NCBI GenBank assembly: GCA_023487865.1
Contig: JAMDBG010000187.1
Coordinates: 1-29,191, forward strand
DNA length: 29,191 nt
Direction of reading: 5' to 3'
From: Deltaproteobacteria bacterium
Lineage (GTDB): Bacteria > Desulfobacterota > Syntrophia > Syntrophales > UBA5619
Shown here: piece by piece, positions 7,118-15,927 of the stretch
Position numbering within the stretch: position 1 is the stretch's first letter
Layout of the letters: the number at the start of each line of letters is the position of its first letter
Position numbers and translations under genes: made by a program
The notes under the pieces: model-generated
What the model saw: the letters and a program-made list of their open reading frames with translations, nothing else
What the model was told of the DNA's origin: nothing
The model's database searches: none

Positions 7118-9272
7118 AGTAGTAATGCCTAAAAAAAATATCGGTTTTTCTCAACACCCAAACAAATGAAATCAGCAACAGAATGGCTAATGTAATTATA
7201 AGCAACGTGGTCATTATCCCAAAATTGATTGTCAAATAGGCTACTCCGACAAAAGGTATTAAGAGCCAACGTGTCAGAAATCGTAAAGTCTCGCTTTTTG
7301 AAATAGCCTGAGCGATTTGAGGAGTTGCTTGATAATACAAATTTACAAACTTTTTTCCCAGCTTGTGATCTAATAGATATCGATCACGGAAGTCCCGTAG
7401 TATCTGAACATGATATTCCATTGGCGAGCCATAAGCTGCTGTCGCGATAAAACACCCGCCGCCACCTCCACCACCTTCGCTGGAGGGAGCAATAGTCGTT
7501 GTCGTTGGTGGAACGGTTGTCGTTGTTGTAGATGATTTTTCTAACCACGCCATAATTTCATTGACTGACGGCGTTACCCCCAAAACAGTATAAAATTCAA
7601 AGAAATCTGATTGATCAACGCCCGTAAGGGATGAAAGAGTTTTAATCACTTTTTCTTTAGTCACTGAGGCACTATTACCAATAGCGTTTCGAAATTTATC
7701 CAAATGATATAGACCGCTTGCCGTGGCTGTGCTGTGTTCATCACTTCCATATCCAATTGAGTCATGGAGTGCTAATTCTATATCAATCAAAAACATTGTT
7801 CGAAACCCTTTTGCTTGATTCATATAGGTTTGAGAGGTTAGTTGATAGTCCAACCATTGTAAAAAATTGCCTAAATAATCAATCATATATCCATCAACAG
7901 GAGGCAGCTCTGAACTAACCTGCCCGCTAAAATAACTCTGATAAAAATTATTCAGATTGGAACCAGTCACCTCTGTGAGGGTATTTAGCATCTCATCTCG
8001 ATTGAAACCTGTTTTGCTTAAACCATAGCGTTGACCTAGCACTGTCAAAAGATGATCAAGAGATTTCTTGCCGCTGGTACTTTCAGCAATCTTTTTATCC
8101 ATGGCTAATGCCCTCATGCATCCCAGGGCATAGTTGTTTACGCTACCTTTTTTCAATAATCCAAATTTTGCCGCACGCTTGGTAATCAGATAATCAGGAT
8201 ACAGGGCACCCCGCCACATGGTATTGCCGGTTAGTACCGCCGTGAGTTTCGATTCGTAGTAACTCGGAATCCCCTCATGAAACCAGCTGTTTTCCTCTGC
8301 ATTAAATAGAAGAGATGCTTGAGGATTGCCACTCCAAATCCATGCATGTAACGTATGGTGTGGGACTTGTGAATAACGCTCACGCGGCCAAGCTTGCATC
8401 CAGTGATCATAGTTGGTGGGACGTTCCATTACTCCAGTAGAAAATGTCGAAATCCAGTAACGGTCAGAGCCGGGCCAAAAGCCAAAAATGGACTTGAAAT
8501 AATTAATACTATTACAGTTTAAATTAATATATTCTTGCATTTGCTGTACCTGACTATTTCCATAGGCAGGATACCAGAATCTCTCATAGCTACTTGTCGG
8601 TTTATAGGCAATAAAGGTGATAGGCGTACCGCCACAGTTTTCAGTAGCGACGGCTTCGGCTACTCCCATACGGGTACTGTCGTAGATCAAGCCGCTTTTT
8701 AAATCTGGTGCGGAAGGAATTGAGTAATGATCATTTCCTAGAGGTGTCAGTGATGTACCTATAGTCCAGGAACTGGGTTTTTGGAAAACAACTTCAATAC
8801 GACCGGGTAATTCATCCGGATATAGAAATACCACTTCATTTAAGAAAAAAGCCCCATCAGGTGATACGCGACAAAAGTAGGTACCATATTCTCCTGTTCT
8901 CATTAGTGAGGTGCCGAAACTATACTTAAATGTAAAATTTCCTCTACCGGGGTTGTTCACTCTCCATCCGTTACTTAGAGGAGACAATGACAACGGAAGG
9001 TTTTGTGAATCATAAGCTGACGCATCACCGATATTGAGTATAGCATTTAGAACTGTATCAGTTGATAAAATCCTAAAGCTCATCGACGATGTGTTATATC
9101 CTTGGACCGCGATTTCCACTCTGCCACGCTGATTGGGTTGTAGAGAAACAGTATAAGTCAAGGAGGGTATTGGTTGTGCGCCGAGCACTGAATATGAGAA
9201 AGTGAGAATCATTAAGAAAAAACCAAGGAGCAGTGAGAATGCGGAGTTTTGATATACGATCTTATTTCGCAT
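7113..9272 (-). CDS. Exported M61-like (pseudo)peptidase with CFI-box C-terminal domain
   Basis: A 719-residue protein starting at ATG 9272, seven bases after a perfect AGGAGG; a start at 9290 would place that site inside the gene. Residues 1 to about 32 are a signal peptide ending VLGA. The middle carries an M61/M1-like zinc site: HHTLHAW at 305-311 and NSWFHEGIPSYY with Glu333. Both zinc His and the third ligand Glu are kept, but the catalytic Glu of HExxH is His, so hydrolysis is doubtful. A Thr/Pro linker and seven glycines lead to CFIATAAYGSP (Cys607), the CFI-box C-terminal module, followed by helices and a strongly hydrophobic segment ending in a charged tail. That tail suggests envelope or surface sorting. 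The gene is clearly AT-richer than its surroundings, and its last codons touch an IS91-like scar, suggesting transfer. Substrate and role are unknown. Confidence 0.8.
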   Translation of the reverse strand: MRNKIVYQNSAFSLLLGFFLMILTFSYSVLGAQPIPSLTYTVSLQPNQRGRVEIAVQGYNTSSMSFRILSTDTVLNAILNIGDASAYDSQNLPLSLSPLSNGWRVNNPGRGNFTFKYSFGTSLMRTGEYGTYFCRVSPDGAFFLNEVVFLYPDELPGRIEVVFQKPSSWTIGTSLTPLGNDHYSIPSAPDLKSGLIYDSTRMGVAEAVATENCGGTPITFIAYKPTSSYERFWYPAYGNSQVQQMQEYINLNCNSINYFKSIFGFWPGSDRYWISTFSTGVMERPTNYDHWMQAWPRERYSQVPHHTLHAWIWSGNPQASLLFNAEENSWFHEGIPSYYESKLTAVLTGNTMWRGALYPDYLITKRAAKFGLLKKGSVNNYALGCMRALAMDKKIAESTSGKKSLDHLLTVLGQRYGLSKTGFNRDEMLNTLTEVTGSNLNNFYQSYFSGQVSSELPPVDGYMIDYLGNFLQWLDYQLTSQTYMNQAKGFRTMFLIDIELALHDSIGYGSDEHSTATASGLYHLDKFRNAIGNSASVTKEKVIKTLSSLTGVDQSDFFEFYTVLGVTPSVNEIMAWLEKSSTTTTTVPPTTTTIAPSSEGGGGGGGCFIATAAYGSPMEYHVQILRDFRDRYLLDHKLGKKFVNLYYQATPQIAQAISKSETLRFLTRWLLIPFVGVAYLTINFGIMTTLLIITLAILLLISFVWVLRKTDIFFRHYYF

Positions 9273-9718
9273 GAAATATCCTCCTAACATCCTTATAAAT
9301 TGAGTAGATGGTTTTTACTGATACCTCACTAAACGTCAAATCCCGTTCTCTTCTTGAGATATGGGGTATTAGTCATTCTATCCATACTTCCCCTCAGGAT
9401 TATTATACAGGATAAAACTTTATGGACCTATTAGTGTCGTTTTTTCTATCACAATTTTCATTTCAAATCTACTACTTCAATAAATATGTTCGACTTACCA
9501 CTTTTAGGGAGGAGGGCGACCATACTGTAAACAGAAGATCTCAAGGCAAAGTATTGCGTTTCCATCTCGTATTCTGCATTCCGGTCCCGTGATCCACCTT
9601 AAAGATTAGTATTTGAAGTCACTTCTGTACACGATAAGAATTGATGGGCGAATTCAGGGGGGTTTGACCGCGGGGATTCTTTTTTATCCTACACGTGGGG
9701 GATAAGTGTGCTCAAAAT
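9273..9718. other. AT-rich intergenic stretch, no gene seen
   Basis: About 445 bases between the CFI-box gene and the tRNA-Asp terminator. No convincing reading frame or RNA gene is visible on either strand. On the minus strand a TATAAT (preceded by CCTG) lies near 9405-9410, some 130 bases before the CFI-box gene start, without a good -35 box; a TTGACG near 9340 is another weak candidate. The composition matches the CFI-box gene rather than the flanking housekeeping DNA. Confidence 0.5.
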
Positions 9719-9752
9719 CAAAGGGGTTGCAGATTCCTCTGCAACCCCTTTG
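9719..9752 (-). terminator. Terminator of the tRNA-Val/tRNA-Asp unit
   Basis: A perfect 15-bp inverted repeat (CAAAGGGGTTGCAGA and its complement) flanks a 4-base TTCC loop, nine bases after the encoded CCA of tRNA-Asp. On the minus strand it is followed by a moderately T-rich tail (ATTTTGAG). Confidence 0.8.
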
Positions 9753-9760
9753 ACATGAAC

Positions 9761-9837
9761 TGGCGGGGCCGATGGGACTTGAACCCACGCCCTCCGGCTT
9801 GACAGGCCGGCGTTATAACCAACTTAACTACGACCCC
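9761..9837 (-). tRNA. tRNA-Asp (GTC)
   Basis: A 77-base cloverleaf with acceptor GGGGTCG paired to CGGCCCC, anticodon stem CGGCC/GGCCG around CTGTCAA (anticodon GTC), T-arm GTGGG/CCCAT-type with TTCAAGT, and the 3' CCA encoded. It is the second gene of a two-tRNA transcript after tRNA-Val. Its 3' end faces the AT-rich islet, but I found no duplicated copy of the 3' end that would mark an attachment site. Confidence 0.95.
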
Positions 9838-9929
9838 GAAAGAAACGATATATATTATCTGTATGAAAACCCGCTGCCGCCACTTGCAGTGATGAGGACC
9901 GGGCTGCCTTCAGGATTTCTCAATTTCCA

Positions 9930-10005
9930 TGGTAGGCGGAACAGGACTTGAACCTGTGACATCCACGGTGTAAGCGTGGCGCTCTCCCAGCTGAGCTACC
10001 CGCCC
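9930..10005 (-). tRNA. tRNA-Val (TAC)
   Basis: A 76-base cloverleaf with D-arm GCTCAGCTGGGAGAGC, anticodon stem CCACG/CGTGG around CTTACAC (anticodon TAC), T-arm ACAGG/CCTGT and encoded CCA. The acceptor stem has G-U pairs at both ends. It is first in the pair with tRNA-Asp, 92 bases ahead of it, behind a strong promoter. Confidence 0.95.
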
Positions 10006-10027
10006 GTATCACCCACTCGCGGTGAGT

Positions 10028-10056
10028 TTTCTAACAGCTATGTTCCTTCTTGTCAA
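10028..10056 (-). promoter_or_regulatory. Sigma-70-type promoter of tRNA-Val/tRNA-Asp
   Basis: TTGACA (10051-10056) and TAGAAA (10028-10033) are separated by exactly 17 bases, about 23 bases ahead of the tRNA-Val 5' end. The perfect -35 box and ideal spacing suit a stable-RNA promoter. Confidence 0.8.
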
Positions 10057-10087
10057 GGATTATGTTGCCGTTTAAACCCATCCACCA

Positions 10088-12538
10088 TTACGATTGTAGC
10101 GGGACCTGGGTACTATCGCTCAGGACATTTCTGGCAGGAACCATTGCCGCCCCTCCTGCCAACACCTCTGGTTCCTTTACTTCTTCCCGGGGAAGGAGCG
10201 CTATCTTCAACACTTCATCCACATGATCGACAAGGATGATTTCCAGATTCTTCAGGACATTGGCAGGGACGTCCGCGAGGTCCTTTTCATTGTCCTTGGG
10301 AATGATCACCTTCCGGATATCCCCCCGATGCGCGGCAAGGAGCTTTTCCTTGAGCCCGCCGATGGGCAGCACGCGGCCCCGAAGGGTGATTTCTCCTGTC
10401 ATGGCAAGATCGCCTCTGACCTTTCGCCGCATGAACGCCGAGGCGATGGAAGTGGCCATGGTAATACCGGCGGATGGCCCATCCTTGGGGATGGCTCCTT
10501 CCGGCACATGAACATGAATATCCGTCTCCTTGTAGAAGCCCTCCGGCAATCCAAACTGTGATGCCCGGGCGCGAACATAGGTAAGGGCGGCCTGCGCCGA
10601 CTCCTGCATGACATCCCCAAGTTTCCCCGTCAAGGTCAGTTTTCCCGTCCCCTGCATGATGGAGACTTCAATGGCGAGAAGTTCACCGCCGACTTCCGTC
10701 CAGGCCAGACCGATCGCCAGCCCGACCTCGTCCCTGCCTTCAGTCTCTCCATGTCGGAATTTTGGCACACTCAAATAGCCTTGCACCGACTTCGACGAAA
10801 TTCTGATTCGCTTTTTCCCGCCATCTTCCACAATCTTCTTGGCGACCTTCCGACAGATCGACGCGATTTCTCTCTCCAGATTCCTGACCCCCGCCTCACG
10901 GGTATATTGACGGATGATAGTCAGCAAGGAGCCGTCCGTGAAAAACACATCCTCTTTTTTAAGCCCGTTGGCCTCCATCTCTTTCGTTACAAGGAACCGC
11001 TTGGCAATATTCAGTTTTTCCGGTTCCGTATAACCGGCCAGACGTATGACCTCCATCCGATCCTGCAGTGGCGCCGGGATCGTCTGCAGCACATTGGCCG
11101 TTGTAATGAACATAATATCGGAAAGGTCATAATCGACTTCCAGGTAATTATCGTTGAAGGCATTGTTCTGTTCGGGATCCAGAACCTCCAGCAGCGCCGA
11201 GGAGGGATCCCCGCGGAAATCGGAACTCAGCTTATCCACCTCATCCAGACAGAAGACCGGATTATTCGTACCGGCCTTCTTCAGGAGCTGAACGATTTTA
11301 CCCGGCATGGCGCCGATATACGTTCGACGATGGCCCCTGATTTCGGCCTCGTCCCTGACGCCTCCCAGAGAAAACCGGACGAATTTACGATTGGTGGCGC
11401 GGGCAACCGATTTGGCAATCGAGGTCTTCCCAACGCCGGGAGGTCCTACCAAACAAAGAATGGGCCCCTTGTTCTTCTTTATCAAGGTCTGAACGGCCAA
11501 ATATTCGATGATCCGTTCCTTAACCGGTTTCAGACCGTAATGATCCTCTTCAAGAATGGCCTCGGATTCCTTGAGGGTGTATTTATTCTCCGTTTTCTCC
11601 GCCCACGGCATATCCAACAGCCAGTCGATGTAATTTCGGACGACAGTGGCCTCTGCGGACATCGGGGCCATCATCTGCATCTTTTTGATTTCCTGTTTGA
11701 CCTTCTTATGGGCCTCCTCAGAGAGTTTCTTCTGTTTCAGCCTTTTTTCCAGCTCCGCTATCTCATTGCGGAACTCATCCTTCTCCCCCATTTCTTTCTG
11801 GATGGCCCGCATCTGCTCGTTTAAATAATAGTCCTTCTGGGTCTTTTCCATCTGCTTCTTGACCCGTCTTTTGATCTTCTCCTCAACCTGAAGAATTTCG
11901 ATTTCGGAAAGCATCAGTTCATAGATCGCTTCCATTCTCTCGGGTACGTCACAGATCTCCAGGATCTTCTGTTTGTCTTCCAATTTGGCATTGATCTGGG
12001 CGATAACGACATCGGCCAGCTTTGACGCATCCTCAATGGAGGCGATTGCTCCGACCATCTCCAGATGGACCTTCTTGGTCATCTTGGCGTAGGTTTCAAA
12101 GGATTCCCGGATGCTCCTGATCAAAGCTTCAATCTTCACCCTCTCTACGGCATGATCATACTCGGCAAGCTCTTCGGCACGTACAAGAAAAAAATCATCG
12201 CTGGGGAGATATTCACGGATGATGCCCCGTTTTTTTCCTTCGACCAGCACCTTGACCGTACCATCGGGAAGACGCAGAAGCTGGATGATGATGCCGATCG
12301 TCCCTATCGAATAGATGTCTTCTTCATCGGGATCATCTTTCTGGGCGCTTTTCTGGGCTACCATAAAGATCCCCTTTTCATCCTTCATGGCGGATTCCAG
12401 TGCGGCAATGGACCTTTCCCTTCCTACAAATAGGGGAACAATCATATGAGGGAAAACCACCACATCCCTGAGAGGCAAAAGGGGGATTTCCGTTAATATC
12501 CTTCGCGGCTTCTCGATATCATCTCCATCATACATCAT
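10088..12538 (-). CDS. lon: ATP-dependent protease Lon
   Basis: Cytoplasmic AAA+ serine protease that degrades misfolded and regulatory proteins. The 816-residue protein starts at ATG 12538 behind GGAAGAG and has three parts. The LON substrate-binding domain (LPLRDVVVFPHMIVPLFVGR) spans about 17-210, with a coiled coil at about 210-290. The ATPase carries Walker A GPPGVGKT (365-372) and Walker B FCLDEVDK (429-436). The protease has Ser689 (PKDGPSAG) and Lys732 (GGLKEKLLAAHRGD), 43 residues apart as in E. coli (679/722). It is slightly longer than E. coli Lon (784). It follows clpX by 28 bases as the last gene of the tig-clpP-clpX-lon operon. No heat-shock-specific control element could be identified. 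Confidence 0.98.
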   Translation of the reverse strand: MMYDGDDIEKPRRILTEIPLLPLRDVVVFPHMIVPLFVGRERSIAALESAMKDEKGIFMVAQKSAQKDDPDEEDIYSIGTIGIIIQLLRLPDGTVKVLVEGKKRGIIREYLPSDDFFLVRAEELAEYDHAVERVKIEALIRSIRESFETYAKMTKKVHLEMVGAIASIEDASKLADVVIAQINAKLEDKQKILEICDVPERMEAIYELMLSEIEILQVEEKIKRRVKKQMEKTQKDYYLNEQMRAIQKEMGEKDEFRNEIAELEKRLKQKKLSEEAHKKVKQEIKKMQMMAPMSAEATVVRNYIDWLLDMPWAEKTENKYTLKESEAILEEDHYGLKPVKERIIEYLAVQTLIKKNKGPILCLVGPPGVGKTSIAKSVARATNRKFVRFSLGGVRDEAEIRGHRRTYIGAMPGKIVQLLKKAGTNNPVFCLDEVDKLSSDFRGDPSSALLEVLDPEQNNAFNDNYLEVDYDLSDIMFITTANVLQTIPAPLQDRMEVIRLAGYTEPEKLNIAKRFLVTKEMEANGLKKEDVFFTDGSLLTIIRQYTREAGVRNLEREIASICRKVAKKIVEDGGKKRIRISSKSVQGYLSVPKFRHGETEGRDEVGLAIGLAWTEVGGELLAIEVSIMQGTGKLTLTGKLGDVMQESAQAALTYVRARASQFGLPEGFYKETDIHVHVPEGAIPKDGPSAGITMATSIASAFMRRKVRGDLAMTGEITLRGRVLPIGGLKEKLLAAHRGDIRKVIIPKDNEKDLADVPANVLKNLEIILVDHVDEVLKIALLPREEVKEPEVLAGGAAMVPARNVLSDSTQVPLQS

Positions 12539-12566
12539 ATACTCTTCCTGCTGCTGCGCTTGTTTA

Positions 12567-13827
12567 TCAAGCGGTTTCTGACTTCTTTTCGAAAAGGAGG
12601 ATCGGTTTTTCCTTGCTTAACACCACTTCCTCGCTGATCACACATTCCTTCACGTCCGGCATCGATGGCAATTCATACATGATATCGAGCATGGTATTTT
12701 CCAAGATAGCCCTCAGTCCGCGGGCGCCCGATTTTCTTTCCACGGAAAGCCGGGCGATGGCACGCTGGGCGCCCTCGGTAAACTTCAACTTCACTCCCTC
12801 AAGCTCAAAGAGCTTTTGATACTGTTTGATGATGGCATCTTTGGGTTCAACGAGGATCCGAATCAGGTCCTCCTGCGTCAACTCATTGAGGGTCGAAATC
12901 ACCGGCAGCCTGCCGATGAACTCTGGAATCAGGCCGAACTTTAACAGATCCTCCGGCTGCACCTCCTGGAGAAGCTGGTCGGACTGCTTATGCCGCTTGC
13001 TGCGGATTTCGGCGCCGAACCCCATTGCATTGAAACCGACTCTACGGGCAATGATGTCGTCAAGGTCATTGAAGGCCCCCCCGCAGATAAAAAGGATATT
13101 GGTCGTATCCACCTGAATGAATTCCTGCTGAGGGTGTTTTCTTCCCCCTTTGGGCGGAATATTGGCCGTTGTCCCCTCGATGATCTTCAGCAGCGCCTGC
13201 TTGAACTCCTTCTCCTGATACGTCCCTTGTGATGGAGGGATTGCCGGATTTTTTTGAGATCTTGTCTATTTCATCAATATAGACAATCCCCTTTGATGCC
13301 CTTTCAACGTCATAGTCGGAGTTCTGCAGGAGGCTCAGAATGATATTTTCCACATCTTCACCGACATAGCCCGCCTCCGTCAGTGTGGTGGCATCGGCAA
13401 TAGTAAAAGGGACATTCAACATTTTTGCCAGAGTCCTGGCCAGAAGTGTCTTTCCGGAACCGGTGGGACCGATGAGCAAGATATTGCTCTTCTGTATATC
13501 GACGCCGCCCATATCGGCATGGGAAAACAAACGGCGGTAGTGATTATAAACGGCAACCGACAGGACCTTCTTAGATCTTTCCTGTCCGATGACGTATTGA
13601 TCCAAAAATTTCGTAATGTCTCTCGGTTCCGGAATTCCCTTGCGGAATTCATCCGCAACCGGTTTTTCACACTCCTCTTCAACAATGCACCGGCATAATT
13701 CGATGCATTCGTCGCAGATGTAGGCTGTGGGACCGGCGACCAACTTTTTGACTTCATTTTGATTTTTACCACAGAACGAGCAGAACAGCAGTCCCCGCCC
13801 CTCCTGATCTCTTTCTTTTTTAGCCAT
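12567..13827 (-). CDS. clpX: ATP-dependent Clp protease ATP-binding subunit ClpX, interrupted by a +1-base frameshift
   Basis: AAA+ unfoldase that feeds substrates to ClpP. The 5' part (13827 to about 13201) encodes the zinc-binding domain with Cys16, 19, 38 and 41, Walker A GPTGSGKT (120-127), Walker B IVYIDEIDK (181-189) and SITRDVSGEGVQ. After Gln209 the frame derails. The expected continuation, QALLKIIEGTTANIPPKGG, is present one base out of phase, down to VDTTNILFICGGAF, the GLIPEFIGRLP pore-loop region and the stop at 12567. One surplus base lies near 13200-13201 (GTT CAA GCAG where GTT CAA CAG or GTT AAG CAG is expected). With the base removed the protein is about 419 residues, close to E. 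coli (424). Conservation on both sides is perfect, so a sequencing error or a very recent mutation is likelier than an old pseudogene. Confidence 0.93.
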
Positions 13828-13853
13828 GAAACAAACCCCTGTCTTTGTTCGTT

Positions 13854-14438
13854 TTAGATCTTCTTGATGATAATTTCATCAATGATTCCATAATGCTTGG
13901 CCTGCTCTCCGGTCATGTAATAATCCCGTTCCGTGTCATTGGTGATCTTTTTTATCGGTTGACCGGTCAGTTCAGCCAGAAGCTGATTCAGATCTTCTTT
14001 CAACCTCAGGATCTCACGTGCCTGAATGTCTATATCCGTTGCCTGTCCTTGAAATCCGCCCAACGGCTGGTGGATCAGGATTCGCGAATGGGGCAGGGCG
14101 TACCTTTTCCCCTTTTGCCCGGCGGCAAGGAGCAGTGCCCCCATGCTGGCTGCCTGCCCCATGCAGACAGTAGAAACCGGGGATTTAATGTACTGCATCG
14201 TGTCGTAAATGGCGAGTCCCGAACTGACATGGCCGCCGGGGGTATTGAGATAAAAAAAGATTTCCTTATCCGGATCTTCTGATTCCAGATACAGCATTTG
14301 GGCGATTACAAGGTTCGACACGGCATCATCAATGGCCGTTCCCAGGAAGATGATCCGATCCTTCAGAAGCCTTGAATAGATATCATAAGCCCTCTCTCCC
14401 CGTCCGTCCTGTTCGACCACCATAGGTATCAGGGTCAT
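13854..14438 (-). CDS. clpP: ATP-dependent Clp protease proteolytic subunit
   Basis: Forms the tetradecameric serine-protease barrel that partners ClpX. It is 194 residues, with catalytic Ser98 (GQAASMGALLL), His123 (SRILIHQPLGG) and Asp172 (ERDYYMTGEQA), one off the mature E. coli numbering 97/122/171. The start ATG overlaps the tig stop as ATGA, with GGAGG six bases ahead inside the end of tig, so translation is coupled. clpX begins about 26 bases downstream. There is almost no propeptide ahead of the conserved TLIPMVVEQDGRGERAYD. Confidence 0.98.
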   Translation of the reverse strand: MTLIPMVVEQDGRGERAYDIYSRLLKDRIIFLGTAIDDAVSNLVIAQMLYLESEDPDKEIFFYLNTPGGHVSSGLAIYDTMQYIKSPVSTVCMGQAASMGALLLAAGQKGKRYALPHSRILIHQPLGGFQGQATDIDIQAREILRLKEDLNQLLAELTGQPIKKITNDTERDYYMTGEQAKHYGIIDEIIIKKI

Positions 14439-15769
14439 TTCTCTTCCTCCGGTTTTCCTGTTTTTTCCGTTTTGACCGTCGTGATCTGGGCTTTCGCCGC
14501 CAGAAAATCATAGGTCTTCCGGCTCAGGATCTCCGATTTGATGCTATCAACCATGTCATCCTTTTCCAAGGATTTTTTTAAAGTATCAACATCCTGGCCC
14601 CTTTGGGACGCCATTTCGCCGATCTGCTTCTCGATTTCACCTTCATCGACGGTTATGGCTTCCTTCCGGGCGATATTCTTGATAAGAATAACGGTTTTTA
14701 CAATTTTCGTCGCTTCTTCCCGGAGCTGATCATGAAGTTTGAAGCAGAGCTCCGCCGCCTTTTTCGCATCCATACCCCCGGACACCATTCTTCGTTGCAT
14801 ATCGGACATCATATAATAGATCTGGCGCTCGATAAAGGATTCAGGGACCTCGAACTCATTGCTTGCCAGCAGTTTTTCGCCGATACCTTTATCAAGGTCT
14901 GCTTCCACCCTGCGTTTTTTCTCCTCTTCCAGGTTCTTCCGTACATCGGCCCGGAGGGCCTCCAAGGAGTCGTATCTTTCAAAGTTCTTAACAAAATCCT
15001 CATCGATTTCCGGCGCTCGCTTGATACGTATTCCCTTGACAGTCACCGAAAATTCCACCTCTTTTCCCGCAAGATGTGCGGCCGCGTAGGGCTCAGGAAA
15101 TGTAACGGCGAATGTCTTGCTTTCCCCTTTTCTTGTTCCGATCAGCTGATCCTCAAAACCGGGGACGAATGTCTTTGATCCGATTTCCAGCAGATGATTC
15201 TCCGCCGTCAGCTCCTTGAGCGATTCTCCGGCAACCTTGCCTGAAAAATCAATCGTCACAAAATCCCCCCTGATGACAGCCCGATCATCATTCAAATCTT
15301 CCATCGTGGCGAACATCTGGCGGATTTCCTGCAGTCTCGCCTCAAGGTCCTCATCGGTTACCAAAGGATCTTCTTTCTTCAGTTCAAGTCCGATATAGTC
15401 CTTGGGGTCGACGGCAGGTTCAACCTCAATGGTGGCCGAAAAGCTAAAATCCTTGTCCTGTTCAATCCCCTTCTGTTCGATCTGGGGTTGGGTGACTGCC
15501 GGAATCTCCTTTTCCTGCAAGGTCTCCCAGTAGTATCTGTTCACCAGACTGGAAACCGTCTCCTCTTCTGCCTGCTCCCGGTAGTACCTCTCCAGTACCG
15601 ATCTTGGAATCTTTCCCGGTCTGAATCCTTTGACTTTTGCGGTCTTGCCGACTTTGCGATACACGATATCCAGTTCGTTTTTCACATCCGTCCAAGGGAT
15701 ATCAAAGGAGAGTTTTTTCTTTACGGAACTGATATCTTCAATCTTCACAGCGGTACTGATGTCACTCAC
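14435..15769 (-). CDS. tig: Trigger factor
   Basis: Ribosome-bound chaperone and prolyl isomerase that shields nascent chains. It has 444 residues and starts at GTG 15769, nine bases after AGGAG. The ribosome-docking domain carries the signature GFRPGKIPR at 48-56; an FKBP-type isomerase domain lies around 155-245 (GDFVTIDFSGKVAGE, GFEDQLIGTRKGESKTF); the rest is the helical arm domain. The C-terminus is acidic and lysine-rich (KTEKTGKPEEEK). Only 53 bases separate it from tRNA-Leu, too little for a separate promoter with a leader, so it is probably transcribed through the tRNA. It is followed by clpP with a 4-base overlap. Confidence 0.98.
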   Translation of the reverse strand: MSDISTAVKIEDISSVKKKLSFDIPWTDVKNELDIVYRKVGKTAKVKGFRPGKIPRSVLERYYREQAEEETVSSLVNRYYWETLQEKEIPAVTQPQIEQKGIEQDKDFSFSATIEVEPAVDPKDYIGLELKKEDPLVTDEDLEARLQEIRQMFATMEDLNDDRAVIRGDFVTIDFSGKVAGESLKELTAENHLLEIGSKTFVPGFEDQLIGTRKGESKTFAVTFPEPYAAAHLAGKEVEFSVTVKGIRIKRAPEIDEDFVKNFERYDSLEALRADVRKNLEEEKKRRVEADLDKGIGEKLLASNEFEVPESFIERQIYYMMSDMQRRMVSGGMDAKKAAELCFKLHDQLREEATKIVKTVILIKNIARKEAITVDEGEIEKQIGEMASQRGQDVDTLKKSLEKDDMVDSIKSEILSRKTYDFLAAKAQITTVKTEKTGKPEEEK

Positions 15770-15822
15770 GGCAATATACTCCTTACCAAAATCTATTTTT
15801 GTCTGGCGAATGATCCACAGAT

Positions 15823-15909
15823 TGGTGCGAGAGAGGGGAGTTGAACCCCTATCCGCTCAGGCGGGCTGGATCCTAAATCCAGTGCGTCTACCAGTTCCGC
15901 CACTCTCGC
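15823..15909 (-). tRNA. tRNA-Leu (TAG)
   Basis: An 87-base class II tRNA: acceptor GCGAGAG/CTCTCGC, D-arm GGCGGAACTGGTAGACGC, anticodon stem CTGGA/TCCAG around TTTAGGA (anticodon TAG), a long variable arm (CCCGCCTGAGCGG), T-arm AGGGG/CCCCT and encoded CCA. It is the first gene after a consensus promoter and heads the tig-clpP-clpX-lon operon. Confidence 0.95.
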
Positions 15910-15927
15910 ATGGTAGAAGCCCCATTC

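Noticed and set aside
9761..9837. tRNA-Asp as a proven attachment site
   Set aside because: No duplicated tRNA 3' end or integrase gene was found in the window; kept only as a hypothesis.
10751..11824. 357-codon plus-strand frame inside lon
   Set aside because: Shadow of the highly conserved Lon ATPase and protease domains.
13190..13210. Programmed frameshift in clpX
   Set aside because: No slippery heptamer, internal Shine-Dalgarno or stop codon at the junction comparable to the one in prfB; an error or mutation is simpler.
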